Positions 32,452 to 42,900 of a stretch of 64,000 bases of DNA are shown here, one piece after another. The first letter of the stretch is position 1; each line of letters opens with the position of its first letter. This DNA comes from Cohnella rhizosphaerae (lineage in GTDB: Bacteria; Bacillota; Bacilli; Paenibacillales; Paenibacillaceae): the NCBI RefSeq assembly GCF_029525575.1, contig NZ_JAPDIA010000008.1, positions 1,302,001 to 1,366,000 of the forward strand, given 5' to 3'. The position numbers were made by a program, and so were the translations under genes. The notes beneath the pieces were generated by a model. The model was not told the DNA's origin. It made no database searches and saw only the letters and a list, made by a program, of their open reading frames with translations.

Positions 32452-32829
32452 TTAACTGGCAACGACGATTTTTTTGAGCAGCCGGATATCCGTCGCGTGC
32501 TCCGCCACCGTGGAAGCAAGATCGTTGAACGCGGCTTCGTGCTCGGTGTTCTTGGCGACTTGCTCGAAGGCGGCGTCGAGCTTCGTATCGATACGGTCAA
32601 CCTTCCGATCGACGCGATCCAATCGCAGTTCGACCTGATCCACCTTCTGCTCGACGCGGTCCAACCGCAGTTCGACCTGATCCACCTTTTGCTCGACGCG
32701 TGCCAATCGGAGGTCCATCTGATCCATCTTCTGCTCGAATTGGTCCTGCTTGCTTTCCATCCGATCTAGCCGACTCACAACATCTCCAAGCTTCTCCGCG
32801 ATCTGCATCAACAATTCGTCGCTCATCAT
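32452..32829 (-). CDS. Coiled-coil protein with tandem 14-residue repeats
   Basis: A 125-aa soluble protein dominated by a left-handed coiled coil. The 14-residue unit RVEQKVDQVELRLD occurs twice in tandem. It is flanked by diverged copies (RMESKQDQFEQKMD, RVDRKVDRIDTKLD), so the array is a 42-bp minisatellite encoding two heptads per unit. The N-terminal MSDELLMQIAEKLGDVVSRL and the C-terminal helix are unrelated to the repeat. AAGGA precedes a doubled ATG. No enzyme motif is seen. Short proteins of this type are common in Bacillales and are often structural or oligomerising; the function is unknown. The frame is intact. Confidence 0.8.
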   Translation of the reverse strand: MMSDELLMQIAEKLGDVVSRLDRMESKQDQFEQKMDQMDLRLARVEQKVDQVELRLDRVEQKVDQVELRLDRVDRKVDRIDTKLDAAFEQVAKNTEHEAAFNDLASTVAEHATDIRLLKKIVVAS

Positions 32830-32887
32830 GGCCCACCGTCCTTGTAGCGATTATAACATGGACGAGAACGATGTCGAACACACGCTT

Positions 32888-32917
32888 AAAAATCCCAATT
32901 TCCCTTGACAAATGGGA
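32888..32917 (-). terminator. Terminator of the ABC-2 permease gene
   Basis: The stem TCCCATTT / AAATTGGGA with one bulge (32893-32917) is followed by T5 on the minus strand, immediately after the restored permease stop at 32932. Confidence 0.65.
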
Positions 32918-32931
32918 ATGACAACCAAACG

Positions 32932-33920
32932 TTAAGCCAGGATATCCTGTCTCGTGAATACCGCGAACGATACCGCGATCGCAGCCAGCGACCAGATGGC
33001 CAGCACGACCAGGGAAAAACCGAGCGTCATCCCTTCGATCGGCGGCGGGGGAGCCCTGCAAATAGACGGACAGGTCGAGATTGACGTTAAACAAATATTT
33101 GGCGCTGTGCCAGGACGAAGCCATGTTCGCGAGGATCGAGCCCGAGATGACGGCGGCCATCATCGTGACGAGGCTCGCGGCCGTGCTGCGGACGAGCACC
33201 GACACCATAAAAGCGATGACCGCTACCGTCATCGCGGAAAACCACACGAGGCCGAGCTGCATCAGCATGTAGCTCCCCTGCGCGATCGCATGGACGCCCG
33301 TCGTATCCATGTCCGAGCCGTTTAGCCTGAAGCCGACGAATACCGGCTCGCGCCAGCCGCCGTAGCCGAAGACGAGTCCCGATACAAGAAAGCTTACGGC
33401 TGCCGTCGTCACGAGGATCAACGAGACGTACATCGTGAGCGTGACCAGCTTGGCGGCCAGAATTCGCCATCGCCGGACCGGCCGGGTGAGCAGCATCTTG
33501 ATCGTGCCGCCCGCGCGTTCGGAGGAGACGATATCCGACGCGACGGCGAGCACCATAAGCGGTATGAACAGGCCGACGGCGTTTTGCAGAAACGTATTGG
33601 TGAAACGCACCGCGTTCGGCGTGTTCGGATTGACGTCCCGGTCGAGGTAATACTGCAGCTTGCTGCACGAGCGCGACCCGCCACTTTTTCCACTCCTCGG
33701 GAATCCGGTCGCTCGTGAGCGCGTTCGTATTGTCGGCGATGCGCTGCCGCAGCTCCGCCCGCCAGTCCGCGTACTTGCCCTGGCTGCTTTGCGCGATTTT
33801 CATTTGCGCGTACACGAATATCGGCACGAGCGCGAGCAAAATAAGTACGATCACGGCAAACCGCTTTTTTTTCCACACTTTGATCGTTTCGTTGCGGATC
33901 AGCTCAAGATCCCTGCCCAT
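32932..33920 (-). CDS. ABC-2 type transporter permease
   Basis: Membrane subunit of about 328 aa paired with the ATPase encoded just upstream. It has one N-terminal transmembrane helix (about residues 20-40), a long extracellular segment rich in Trp and Arg, and five or more helices in the second half. This is the plan of BcrB/NatB-like permeases for antibiotics, lipids or ions. GGGAGG lies eight bases before ATG. Two insertions split it: TT at 33660-33661 (as CAAGCTG where CAGCTG fits, restoring ALVQQLQYYLDRDVNP) and G5 at 33047-33051 (should be G4, restoring LQGSPPPIEGMTLGFSLVV). It overlaps the ATPase end by 17 bp. Confidence 0.82.
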
Positions 33921-34953
33921 CGCGCTCGCCTCCCGTCAACGTCAGAAATAAGGACTCGAGCGTCGGCACGACGCGCTGCACCGCAAGCACGCCGACGCCG
34001 GCCGCCGCGCAGCGGGCGACGACGTCCGGAATGTCTTTCTGGCGCACGCGGGTCGGCACGGCGCCAGGAAGCGCGAGCAGGACGGACTCGTCCAGCAGCG
34101 CGCGATCCCGATCCGCGACGTCGACGCGCGGATCGTCCGCCAACAGCCGCCGACCCGCCTCCGGATTTTCGAACAGCCACAACGTGTGCGCTTCCGCCTG
34201 GGCGATCATCTCGCCTACATCGCCTACCGCGATCACGCTTCCGCCGTCGATGATCGCTACGCGGTCGCACAGCAGCTGGATTTCGCTCAGCAAATGGCTG
34301 GACACGAACACGCTCATCCCTTCGGCGGCGAGCTCGGCGATAAACGCCCGCAGCTCCTTGATGCCCTTCGGGTCGAGACCGTTGGTCGGCTCGTCCAGAA
34401 TGAGCAGCTTGGGCGCGCCGAGCAGCGCCTGCGCAATGCCGAGACGCTGCCGCATGCCGAGCGAATACGTCTTGACCTTGTCGTGGATGCGTTCGTCGAG
34501 CCTCACGATGCGCGCCACCTCCTCGATTCGCGCCTCGCCGATGCCTTCCTGCATGCGGGCGAACAGATCGAGATTTTCCCAGCCGGTCAGGTAGCCGTAC
34601 ATTTCCGGATTTTCCACGATGCAGCCGACGTGCCGAAGCGCCCGCTCCGGATGCTTGTTCACGTCCTCGCCGCAGACGAGCACGCGGCCCGACGTGGGCT
34701 TGATGAGATCGACGAGCATGCGGATCGTCGTCGTTTTGCCCGAGCCGTTGGGACCGAGGAAGCCGTAGATCTCCCCTGCGCGGACGTCGAAGGAAATATC
34801 GTCGATGATCTTGCGGCCCCGAATCGTCTTGGACAGATGCTCCACGGAGAGCACGGGCGGCTCTTGCCGGGCGCGAGTTTCGCGTTCCCGTTCGGTTCCG
34901 GACGGATTTGCGTTTATCGCGCTAATGTTGCCTGCCGTCAAATTCGTCTGCAT
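33904..34953 (-). CDS. ABC transporter ATP-binding protein (ABC-2/BcrA type)
   Basis: Cytoplasmic ATPase, 349 aa, intact. Walker A is GPNGSGKTT, the signature is YSLGMRQRLGIAQA, Walker B is LLILDEPTNGLD, and the switch His lies in VFVSSHLLSE. A 30-residue charged N-terminal extension precedes the domain. The C-terminal 100 residues are the accessory domain common in BcrA/NatA-like exporters. AAAGGAGG lies seven bases before ATG. It forms an operon with the overlapping permease gene and probably with the SGNH hydrolase gene upstream, 18 bp away. Confidence 0.92.
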   Translation of the reverse strand: MQTNLTAGNISAINANPSGTERERETRARQEPPVLSVEHLSKTIRGRKIIDDISFDVRAGEIYGFLGPNGSGKTTTIRMLVDLIKPTSGRVLVCGEDVNKHPERALRHVGCIVENPEMYGYLTGWENLDLFARMQEGIGEARIEEVARIVRLDERIHDKVKTYSLGMRQRLGIAQALLGAPKLLILDEPTNGLDPKGIKELRAFIAELAAEGMSVFVSSHLLSEIQLLCDRVAIIDGGSVIAVGDVGEMIAQAEAHTLWLFENPEAGRRLLADDPRVDVADRDRALLDESVLLALPGAVPTRVRQKDIPDVVARCAAAGVGVLAVQRVVPTLESLFLTLTGGERDGQGS

Positions 34954-34971
34954 CCCGTCGCCTCCTTTCCG

Positions 34972-35796
34972 TCAATCAATGGCCTGCGCCACGCGAAGCG
35001 CGATGCGGGCATAACCCGCTCCGTTCGGGTGGAAATGGTCCGAGGACAAGTAGCGCGCTGACTGCGACTTGAACAAATCGACCGTCGGCACGACGACGAT
35101 GTTGCCGTCCGCTTCGGCCAGTTTGGCTGCATAGCCGTTCCATTCCGTTAAAATGGACGCGATCGGCGCCCGCAGCTGCGCAAGCTCGTAAAAAAGGATT
35201 GTACAACGCGATATAAGCGATTTTTACGGACGGATTGATCGCGCGAAGCTTCGTAAAGACGGCTTCGAGCCGTGCCAACGTGTCCGGCAGCCGTCGCTTC
35301 GCCAGCTCGGGATCGATGCCGCCGCCTTCCGAGATCGATCCGCCCGTTTGCTGCGAGGAGCGGAACAGATCGTTGCCTCCGATCGTGAGCAGCACGAGGT
35401 CCGCGCCGGCCACCGCATCCCGCATCGCTTTGCCGTCCAGCATTTCGTCCAGCCCGGCTGCCTCGAGGCCGCTCACCGCGAGGTTGCCGCTTAGCTTCGC
35501 CGGCTTGCCCATCGACTTGGAGAGCTGCGCAAGACTGTCCGCCACGTAGCCTTTGCCCGCGACGTCGCCGACGCCGCGCGTGAGCGAATCGCCGATCGCG
35601 ATCGCCTTGATCTCCGGCAGGCTCGCCCATTCGCCGCTCTGCTGCTGCGGCGCCTGCGTCGGCGAAGGGAGCGCCAATCCGGAGGACGGCGCCCACGTAT
35701 CCTTCAGCGCCCAGCCGAATCCCAGCAGCAGCAGCGCCGTGCACAGCAGGCATGCCGTTCCCAATATCGGCCATAGCCGATCTTTTTTCTTCTCAC
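34972..35796 (-). CDS. SGNH/GDSL-family lipase or esterase, exported
   Basis: About 274 aa. The N-terminus is basic and then hydrophobic (WPILGTACLLCTALLLLGFG), giving a signal anchor, with a Pro/Gln-rich linker. The SGNH blocks are IAIGDSLTRG (nucleophile Ser), a Gly in block II, LLTIGGNDLF (block III) and SSDHFHPNGAGY (block V with catalytic Asp and His), so it is an active-looking extracellular esterase. A6 at 35190-35195 should be five, which restores the C-terminal third including the catalytic His. The best ribosome site (GGAGG) serves a GTG at 35796, but that frame joins only if the A6 run at 35783-35788 really has seven; this N-terminal reading is less certain. Confidence 0.82.
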
Positions 35797-36014
35797 GCCG
35801 CCCCCCTCCTCTCCTAAAACGCCTAAGCTTCCTGCGGCTTTCGGCGGTTTTTCCGTTTCCCTCAATTTACCGAATCGGGACCGCTTTTTCAAATCGGCAC
35901 GCGATTCGGCCTGAGCCCTTCTATCGTCGCCCGCGTCGTTCTATTGCCGAAGCGCCTGCACATCTACATCGTTGATTGCCGAGAACGCAGGTATTCCGAA
36001 AGCGCGCTCACCTG

Positions 36015-36046
36015 AAAAAGCTCCCGCCCGATTCCCGGGCGGGAGC
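36015..36046 (-). terminator. Terminator of the heterodimeric ABC exporter operon
   Basis: An 11-bp GC-rich stem (GCTCCCGCCCG/CGGGCGGGAGC, 36020-36046) is followed by T5 on the minus strand, 17 bp after the exporter stop. Confidence 0.88.
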
Positions 36047-36062
36047 GCTGTTGCTACTGTCG

Positions 36063-37862
36063 CTAAGCAGACAAAAACCGGTACTGCGCTTCGATCAGAT
36101 TGCGGTAATGCCCCGGCCTGCGCATGAGCTCGTCGTGCGTTCCCCGATCCACGATGACGCCGTGATCGAGCACGAGGATCAGGTCCGCATGGCGGATCGT
36201 CGACAGCCGGTGGGCGACGATAAAAGACGTGCGGTGCTCCAGCAGCGTGCCCAGCGCCTCCTGTATGCGCACTTCGGTCTCGGTATCGATGCTGGCGGTC
36301 GCCTCGTCCATGATCAGAATGCGCGGGTCAGCCAGCAGCGCCCGGGCGAACGACAGGAGCTGCCGCTGTCCCATCGACAGCGCCGTTCCGCGCTCCTGGA
36401 CCTGGGTATCGTAGCCGTCCGGCAGCTTGACGATGAACTCGTGCGCGCGCACCGAACGCGCGGCGGCTTCGACCTCGGCGTTCGTCGCGTCCGGCCGGCC
36501 GTAGCGGATGTTGTCCCGAATCGAGCCGGAGAAGATGAACGTATCTTGCATGACGATGCCGATCTGCCTTCGGAGGCTGTCCAGCGTGGCGTCGCGGACG
36601 TCCATGCCGTCGATGAGCACGCGTCCCGAAGTGACGTCGTAAAAGCGGCAGAGCAGGTTCACGATCGTGCTCTTGCCCGAACCGGTATGGCCGACGAGCG
36701 CGACCGTCATGCCAGGTTTGATGTCGAAGCTGACGTCCTTCAGCGCCAGGCGATCCGGATCGTAGCCGAAAACGACATGGTCGAACTGGACGCGTCCGCG
36801 AACGTCCGGCATCGGCTTCGCGTCCTCCTTTTCGGCGACGATCGGTTTCTCGTCCATATACTCGAAGATCCGCTCCGCCGAAGACATCGAGATGAGCAGT
36901 TGGGAGTACATCTGTCCGAGACGGTTGATCGGCTCCCAGAAGTTGCTGACGTACGTGATGAACGCGACGAGCACCCCGACGGTCAATTCGTCCTGCTGGA
37001 TGAGATGCGTGCCGTACAGCAGCAAGATCAGCGTCCCGACCGCGGAGGTGACCTCGATCACGGGTCCGAACAGCTGATTGAGCGAGGACGCGAGATTCCA
37101 CGAGCGAATGCTGCTGCCGTTCAGGTTTTCGAAGAAGCGCTGATTCTCCTTCTCCTGCGCGAACGCTTGCGTGACCCGCATGCCCTGGATCGCCTCGTTC
37201 AGATGCGAGTTGATCCGGGATTGCTTGATGCGCACGGTCTGCCAGGCCATCCGCGTTCGCTTGCGAAGCGAGGAAGACACGAGGATCAGCAAAGGGACGG
37301 TAATCATGACGGCCAGCGCCAGCTTCGGCTGAAGCACGAGCAGGATGACGACGATGCCCGCAAGCTGGGCGATGTCGATCACCGAGTTCACGACGCCGTT
37401 GGACAGCAGTTCCTGCAGCGCGTTGACGTCGTTCGTGATCCGCACGAGGACGGAGCCCGCCGGGCGCTTGTCGAAAAAGCGAAACGAGAGCGTCTGCACG
37501 TGCTTGAACAACGCCGACCGCAGGTCGTAAATAACGTGCTGCCCGATGTCGTTCGTATGCCGGATCGTATAGTTTTGCGCCCACCAGCGAAGGCCGTACA
37601 TGGCGGCCATCACGCCGAATACGATCGACAGGTAGCCCATGCTGCCGCTGCCGCCGTCCGGATCGATGACTTTGTCGATCGCCAGACTGATCAGATAAGG
37701 CACCGCGAGCCGCGTCAGCATGCCGAACACCAGCATGACGAACACGACGCGCGTCACCGCGCCCTTGTAAGGCTTTAAGTAGTCGAAAAGCCTGCCCATC
37801 TGCTTCCAGTTGAACGACTTTTCGATCAGGACGTCGTCCTGGTATTGAAACTGCCTGCTCAT
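36063..37862 (-). CDS. ABC exporter half-transporter, catalytically canonical subunit
   Basis: Membrane-ATPase fusion of 599 aa, intact. A six-helix exporter domain (residues about 25-320) precedes a nucleotide-binding domain with Walker A GHTGSGKST, signature LSMGQRQ, Walker B ILIMDEATASID with the catalytic Glu, and the H-loop IVAHRLS. The signature departs from LSGGQ. Its ATG overlaps the stop of the upstream half-transporter (ATGA), and the two are expected to form a heterodimer of the BmrC/BmrD type exporting drugs or lipids. Because signature and Walker motifs pair across the dimer, its altered signature faces the partner's altered Walker B. Confidence 0.93.
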   Translation of the reverse strand: MSRQFQYQDDVLIEKSFNWKQMGRLFDYLKPYKGAVTRVVFVMLVFGMLTRLAVPYLISLAIDKVIDPDGGSGSMGYLSIVFGVMAAMYGLRWWAQNYTIRHTNDIGQHVIYDLRSALFKHVQTLSFRFFDKRPAGSVLVRITNDVNALQELLSNGVVNSVIDIAQLAGIVVILLVLQPKLALAVMITVPLLILVSSSLRKRTRMAWQTVRIKQSRINSHLNEAIQGMRVTQAFAQEKENQRFFENLNGSSIRSWNLASSLNQLFGPVIEVTSAVGTLILLLYGTHLIQQDELTVGVLVAFITYVSNFWEPINRLGQMYSQLLISMSSAERIFEYMDEKPIVAEKEDAKPMPDVRGRVQFDHVVFGYDPDRLALKDVSFDIKPGMTVALVGHTGSGKSTIVNLLCRFYDVTSGRVLIDGMDVRDATLDSLRRQIGIVMQDTFIFSGSIRDNIRYGRPDATNAEVEAAARSVRAHEFIVKLPDGYDTQVQERGTALSMGQRQLLSFARALLADPRILIMDEATASIDTETEVRIQEALGTLLEHRTSFIVAHRLSTIRHADLILVLDHGVIVDRGTHDELMRRPGHYRNLIEAQYRFLSA

Positions 37863-39643
37863 CCGCTCACCCTCCTGCCGCCGGCGGCGTCTTCGCCGAG
37901 TTCGTCCGGCCGGTCCGCGTATTGCGTGCGGTACGTCTCCCGGTACAGACCCGGCAGCCGCACCAGTTCCTCGTGCCTGCCGCGCTGAACGACATGCCCT
38001 TTATCCAGTACGAGAATCTCGTCGGCATGGCGTAGCGAGGAGATCCGGTGGGCGATGATAAACACCGTCCGCCCTTCCATCACCTGTCGCAGGGCCAGCT
38101 GAATGCGGTGCTCCGTCTCCATGTCGAGCGCGCTCGTGGAATCGTCGAGAATGAGCACTTGCGGACGGATCAGGAAGGCGCGGGCAAGCGCGATCCGCTG
38201 CTTCTGTCCGCCGGACAAGCCCATGCCGCGTTCCCCCACGATCGTATCGTAGCCGCCCGGCAGCTCCATGATAAATCCGTGCGCGTCCGCCAGCTTGGCG
38301 GCCTCCTCGATCTGCTCCGGCGTCGCTTCGGCACAGCCGTAGCTGATGTTCTCCCGGATCGTCGTCGAGAACAGGAAGGACTCCTGGAACACGATCGCGG
38401 TCCGGCTGCGCAGCGCGTTCAAATCGAGCTGGCGAATGTCGGTGCCGTCGAGCGTGATCGACCCGCTCGTCACGTCGTAAGCCCGCAGCAGCAGCTGAAC
38501 GACGGTCGATTTGCCCGAGCCCGTGCCGCCCAGGAGGCCGATGACCGAGCCGGGGCCTGCGGTCAGGTCGAAATCGACGAGCGCGGAAGGCTGGTGCTCG
38601 TGATTCGGATAGCGGAAATTCACGTCGTTGTATCGAATGAGACCCGTGACGCCAGGCTTCGGCAAATGCGGGTGCGCCGGCGGCTGCACGTCGACATGGC
38701 GGTTGAGCAGCTCGAGCAGCCGTTCTCCCGAAGCCTTGGACATCGTATAGTTGTTAATTTGGAAACCCAGCGTCCATAGCGGCGCGACGATCATGCCGAG
38801 CATGCTGTTCAGCGATACGAGATCGCCGAGGCTCATATGGTGGTGGATGACGCGCCAGCCTCCCGCGAGCAGCAGGAGGGCGATGCTGAAGCTGGCTACG
38901 AATTCGATGATCGGAAAATAGGTCGCCCATACCGCGGCGATGGAAAGATTGTTTTGTTTGTATTGGCTGTTGCCTTCGTCGAACTTCTTGTATTCGTGCT
39001 CCGCGCTGTCGTAAGACTTGACGGTTCTTACGCCCATGATGTTCTCCTGGACGCTGATCGTAAGCTTGCTGATCGCGATACGAATGGCGCGGAAGACCGG
39101 ATGGATCTGAAGCTCGAAGCGGATGGCGAAATAGCCGATAACCGGGATGATCGCAAGCGTCATAAGGCCCATCGTCCAGTCGATGTAAAACATCATGCCG
39201 AACCCGAACACGACCAGAAACAGCGTGTTGAGCAACTGGGCGAAGCCGAACCCGACGAAGTTGCGGATGCCTTCGATGTCGGCGGTCAGACGCGACATCA
39301 GGTCGCCTGTCCTTGCTTGGTCGTAAAACGAAAACGATAGTTTCTGAAGCTTGTCGTAGCTGGCGTTGCGCATGCGGTAAGCGAGCCTGTTGCCCAGCCG
39401 TCCCCCGCAAAAGCCGTGCACGTACTGAAATGCGGCTTTGACGACGATCAGCGCGACCGCAAGCAGCGCGAGCCCCATGATGCCGTCGAACTTCTTCGGC
39501 GTGATCACGTCGTCGATCAACGCCCTGAGGAGCAGCGGATACACGAGACCGATCGCCGTAGCGATGGCGAGTCCGAGCACCGAGCCCATCAAAAAACCTT
39601 TGTCCGGCCAGAAAAATTGCTTGAGGCCTTTGAAAATATCCAA
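37859..39643 (-). CDS. ABC exporter half-transporter, degenerate-site subunit
   Basis: Membrane-ATPase fusion of about 594 aa, intact. Walker A is GGTGSGKST, the signature LSGGQKQRIALARA is canonical, and Walker B reads VLILDDSTSALD. Asp therefore stands where the catalytic Glu belongs, as in the slow site of heterodimeric exporters such as BmrCD and TM287/288. The preferred start is TTG at 39643, which has GGGGAGG eight bases upstream; an upstream in-frame ATG would place that ribosome site inside the gene. It is first of a two-gene overlapping operon. The 284 bp between it and dynA hold an extended hairpin only. Confidence 0.92.
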   Translation of the reverse strand: MDIFKGLKQFFWPDKGFLMGSVLGLAIATAIGLVYPLLLRALIDDVITPKKFDGIMGLALLAVALIVVKAAFQYVHGFCGGRLGNRLAYRMRNASYDKLQKLSFSFYDQARTGDLMSRLTADIEGIRNFVGFGFAQLLNTLFLVVFGFGMMFYIDWTMGLMTLAIIPVIGYFAIRFELQIHPVFRAIRIAISKLTISVQENIMGVRTVKSYDSAEHEYKKFDEGNSQYKQNNLSIAAVWATYFPIIEFVASFSIALLLLAGGWRVIHHHMSLGDLVSLNSMLGMIVAPLWTLGFQINNYTMSKASGERLLELLNRHVDVQPPAHPHLPKPGVTGLIRYNDVNFRYPNHEHQPSALVDFDLTAGPGSVIGLLGGTGSGKSTVVQLLLRAYDVTSGSITLDGTDIRQLDLNALRSRTAIVFQESFLFSTTIRENISYGCAEATPEQIEEAAKLADAHGFIMELPGGYDTIVGERGMGLSGGQKQRIALARAFLIRPQVLILDDSTSALDMETEHRIQLALRQVMEGRTVFIIAHRISSLRHADEILVLDKGHVVQRGRHEELVRLPGLYRETYRTQYADRPDELGEDAAGGRRVSG

Positions 39644-39840
39644 GCGACAGTCCTCCCCTGTGAGCATCCCCACGGAAGTGTAACAGGATTGTCACAACCG
39701 TTCAAACGCCGTATGCCGGAAGGAGAAACGCTGAGTACGTGCGAGAGCGATTAAGCATGGCAAGGGGACCGCTATCTCTTAAATCATCCTGTTTAAGCCC
39801 TTACATCCCGATATGCAGCAGTAAAACGGGGGAATCCGGA

Positions 39841-39899
39841 GCATATGCAAGCAAAGGCCCCTCCCGCATCGCGTGGCGATGCGAGAAGGGCCGATATGC
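39841..39899 (-). terminator. Large hairpin downstream of dynA, probable terminator
   Basis: GGCCCCTCCCGCATCGC pairs imperfectly with GCGATGCGAGAAGGGCC (39856-39892), and the outer arms GCATAT/ATATGC (39841-39846, 39894-39899) extend it. The T tract after the stem is short, so termination is likely but not certain. Confidence 0.5.
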
Positions 39900-39927
39900 G
39901 AAGATTATAAGCTGGCTAAAAATCGTC

Positions 39928-42900
39928 TTAAATGCCCGATTTCAAGCCTTCCCATTCGCTTTGCAAACGCCGCAAGGCGTCGTCCGAACCTGGCGTCTCG
40001 AGCGCGCGCCTTACGCCCTCGGCGTAGGCCGCCAGTTCTGCCGAAAGACGGACCGCGACTTCCTGAAGTTCGCTTTCGAAGGCGGCCGCGATTCGGCTCG
40101 CCCAGTCTTCCCGAATGCCGGCGAGCCAGGCGTCCGCCGCCTGGAACAGCGCGGCCTCGGCCTCGTTTTTCAACGCGGCGGCGCCCTCGCGCTCGAAAAA
40201 GTGCTTCGGGCTCCGGAACGCCTGCCAGAGCTTGCGTCCGTCCCAATCCGGTCCGGCGCCGAAGGGCTCCGGCACCGGAAGGCCGAGCGAAGGCGCCGCG
40301 GGCGAATCGGTCTCGAAGCCGCCAAGACCCGCTCTCGCGATCCCGTCCTCGACCTGCCGGCCGACGACGCGGCCGAGCGCCGTCTCCATGCGCAGGCCTG
40401 CGGACCGCAGCTCCTGCTGCAGGTCCTCGCCGACGCCGCGCTTCAAATCCAGCCAGCACGATAAGATCAGCTTGCGCAGGTCGCGTCCGTCGTCTTGAAG
40501 CACGGACGGGTGGAACGCGGTCATGAAGTGCTCGCCGAAACGGTATTGCACCCTGCGGCGCAAATGATAAAGCTGCTCGCCCAGCTCTTCGACGAGCGGC
40601 TGAACGGCCGCTTCGGGCGGCCCGGCCATCCAGGCTGCCCGAAGCGATTCGGCAGCCTGAAGCATGGCTGCGGCGGACGCCTGGCGGCTCGCAGCATCCT
40701 CGCTCGCGGCGCCGAGCAGGCCGTCGATGCGCGCGCCGATGCGCGTCAGCTGCTTGCGCGCGGAAGCGAGCGCCAGGCTGCCGAGCTCCTCGTCGGCGAA
40801 TCGGCGGAAGGCCGCCTCGAAGTCGGCCAGGCCGGACTGCCTGCGTCCCGCAGCGTCGCCCGCCAGTTTGGCTTCGAGGCCGTACAGGCTCGAGACGGGA
40901 TAAATGCGGGGCTGCCGGATCCCGTGCTTCAGCAGCTGCGATTCGACGTGCGCGGCGACGCCCGCCAGTTCTTCGGCCGAGGCGGCGAGGTCCGCGGCAT
41001 TCAGCACGAAAAACATTTTGTCGAGCTCGAAGGCGTCCTTGACGCTGCCAAGCTGGTGCAGGAAGCTTCGGTCCGCTTCGGTGAAGGCATGGTTGTAATA
41101 CGTGACGAACAGCACCGCGTCCGCATTTTTAATGTACTCGAAGGCGACGCCCGTATGGCGGGCGTTGATCGAATCCGCGCCAGGCGTATCGACCAGCACC
41201 GCCCCGCTTCGCGTGAGCGGCGAGTCGACGTGAAGGTCGGCCGAAGCGACGAAGCAGGACGCTTCTTCGTCCGCCACGTAGCGGCGGTAATCGGCTCCTT
41301 CCGCCGTGAACGAAGTGCCGAGCAGCGGGCCGTAGCGCTCCCAGCCGCGGGCCGCCGCGCGCAGGAAGGCCAGGTGCGGCCGTCCGCGCGGATGGATGTC
41401 GTCGGGCGACATGCGCGCCGCCAGGGCGAACAGCTCCGCCGGGCCGTCCGCGGCTTCGATGTCGCGCTCGCGAACGCCCAGGCGCGCGAGCGAATGCGCG
41501 AGGTCGCTCCGCATATCGTCCGCTTCCTTCATGTAGATGCGGGCCGTGCCATGCGGCGCGTCCGCGCCGGGCGCAACGATCCGGTTGATCGTCGCCGTCG
41601 TCGGATTCGGCGACACGGGAAGCGCGGGCTGCCCGACGAGCGCGTTGGCGAAGGACGACTTGCCCGCGCTGAAGGCGCCGAACAGCGCGATCGTGAATCG
41701 GCTGTCCCGCAGCTGCGCCGCCTTGGCGGACAGCGATTCGCGGTGCCGCGCGAGCTCGGGGAACGGCGCCAGCAGCGCTGCGCCCCGCTCGAGCATATCC
41801 GCTGCGCTTGCCGAAGCGCCGTAAGATTCGCGCTCTCCGGCCCGGGCCGCCTCATCCGCCGATGTCTCGCCTCCGGCGATCGACAGGCTGACGGCCGGCG
41901 CCGCGTCCGCCGGCAGCGGCCTGGACGCGGTCTGCGCGCCGAGCGGCGCGGGCGCCGGCAGGTTCAGCTCGGCGATGTCGGCCGCGCCCGCCTCCGGAAG
42001 CATCCCGACCAGCCTGCGCGCGGCATCGTCCGCCTCCGCGTCAAGCGCGCGAAGACGGTCCGCGGCGGCTTGCCTTTCGCTCAGCTCGCCGAGCGAGCTT
42101 GCGAGCGTCGCGACCGCCGCGTCGCGCTCCGGCTGCCGGCTCGCGACGATTGCCTCGAAGCGACCGAGCGCCGTTTTGCGCACCTTCTTTTTCCACTCGG
42201 ATCCGAGCTCGGACGCATACTGAAGCGTCGCATCGCCGCCGGCCCCCGCTCCCGGCTTGACGAGCGACGCGAGCCACACGGCGCCCGGCGCCGTGAAGTC
42301 GGCTTCGAGCGCCGCCTCCCAGGCCGCATCGCCGAGGCCGGCATCGCGGGCTTCGCGGCGCAGCATCGCCCGCACGTGAACGTGCAGGTTCGCCTCCGCC
42401 TGCGCGGCGAAGTCCGCCGCGAGCTCGGCGAGCCTGCGCTCCCGCTCCGCTTCGGTCTTGGCCGCGCTGCCGAGCCAGCCGACCTTGAAGCCCGCCTGCC
42501 GGCTCTCCAGCACGGCCCGCGCCTTTTCGCGCGTCTCCGCAGGCGTGAGTCCGGCGTTGCCCAGCAGCTGATCGAGCTCGCGCTTCAAGCCGTCCAGCTG
42601 CCGCTCGCCCGCCGTCCTCGCCGATTCCATTTCGGCGGTCAGCGCCTCGCGCAGCTGCGCCAGCTCCGCGAGGCCGCTCTCTCCGCCCGCTTGCGCGAGA
42701 AGCCTCTCGCGCAGCTTGCGTCTCGCGCTGCAGCAGCCCTTCCTTGAACGCGCCGGCCAAATGCCGCGCCGACCGGTCCGCGCTGTGGATCAGCAGCTTC
42801 TCCTTTTCGCCCTTCAGCGCCTCGATGACGCGCAGCAGCTCGCCCATCTGCGACAGCGGATGATCGGGCGAGCGCATCGACAGGAACAACAGGCCCGCGA

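Noticed and set aside
35976..37778. 600-codon plus-strand frame opposite the ABC exporter
   Set aside because: The intact exporter on the minus strand has all family motifs; the plus frame has none.
40495..42747. 750-codon plus-strand frame opposite dynA
   Set aside because: Low-complexity Arg/Ala translation complementary to a well-supported gene; an antisense artefact of high GC.
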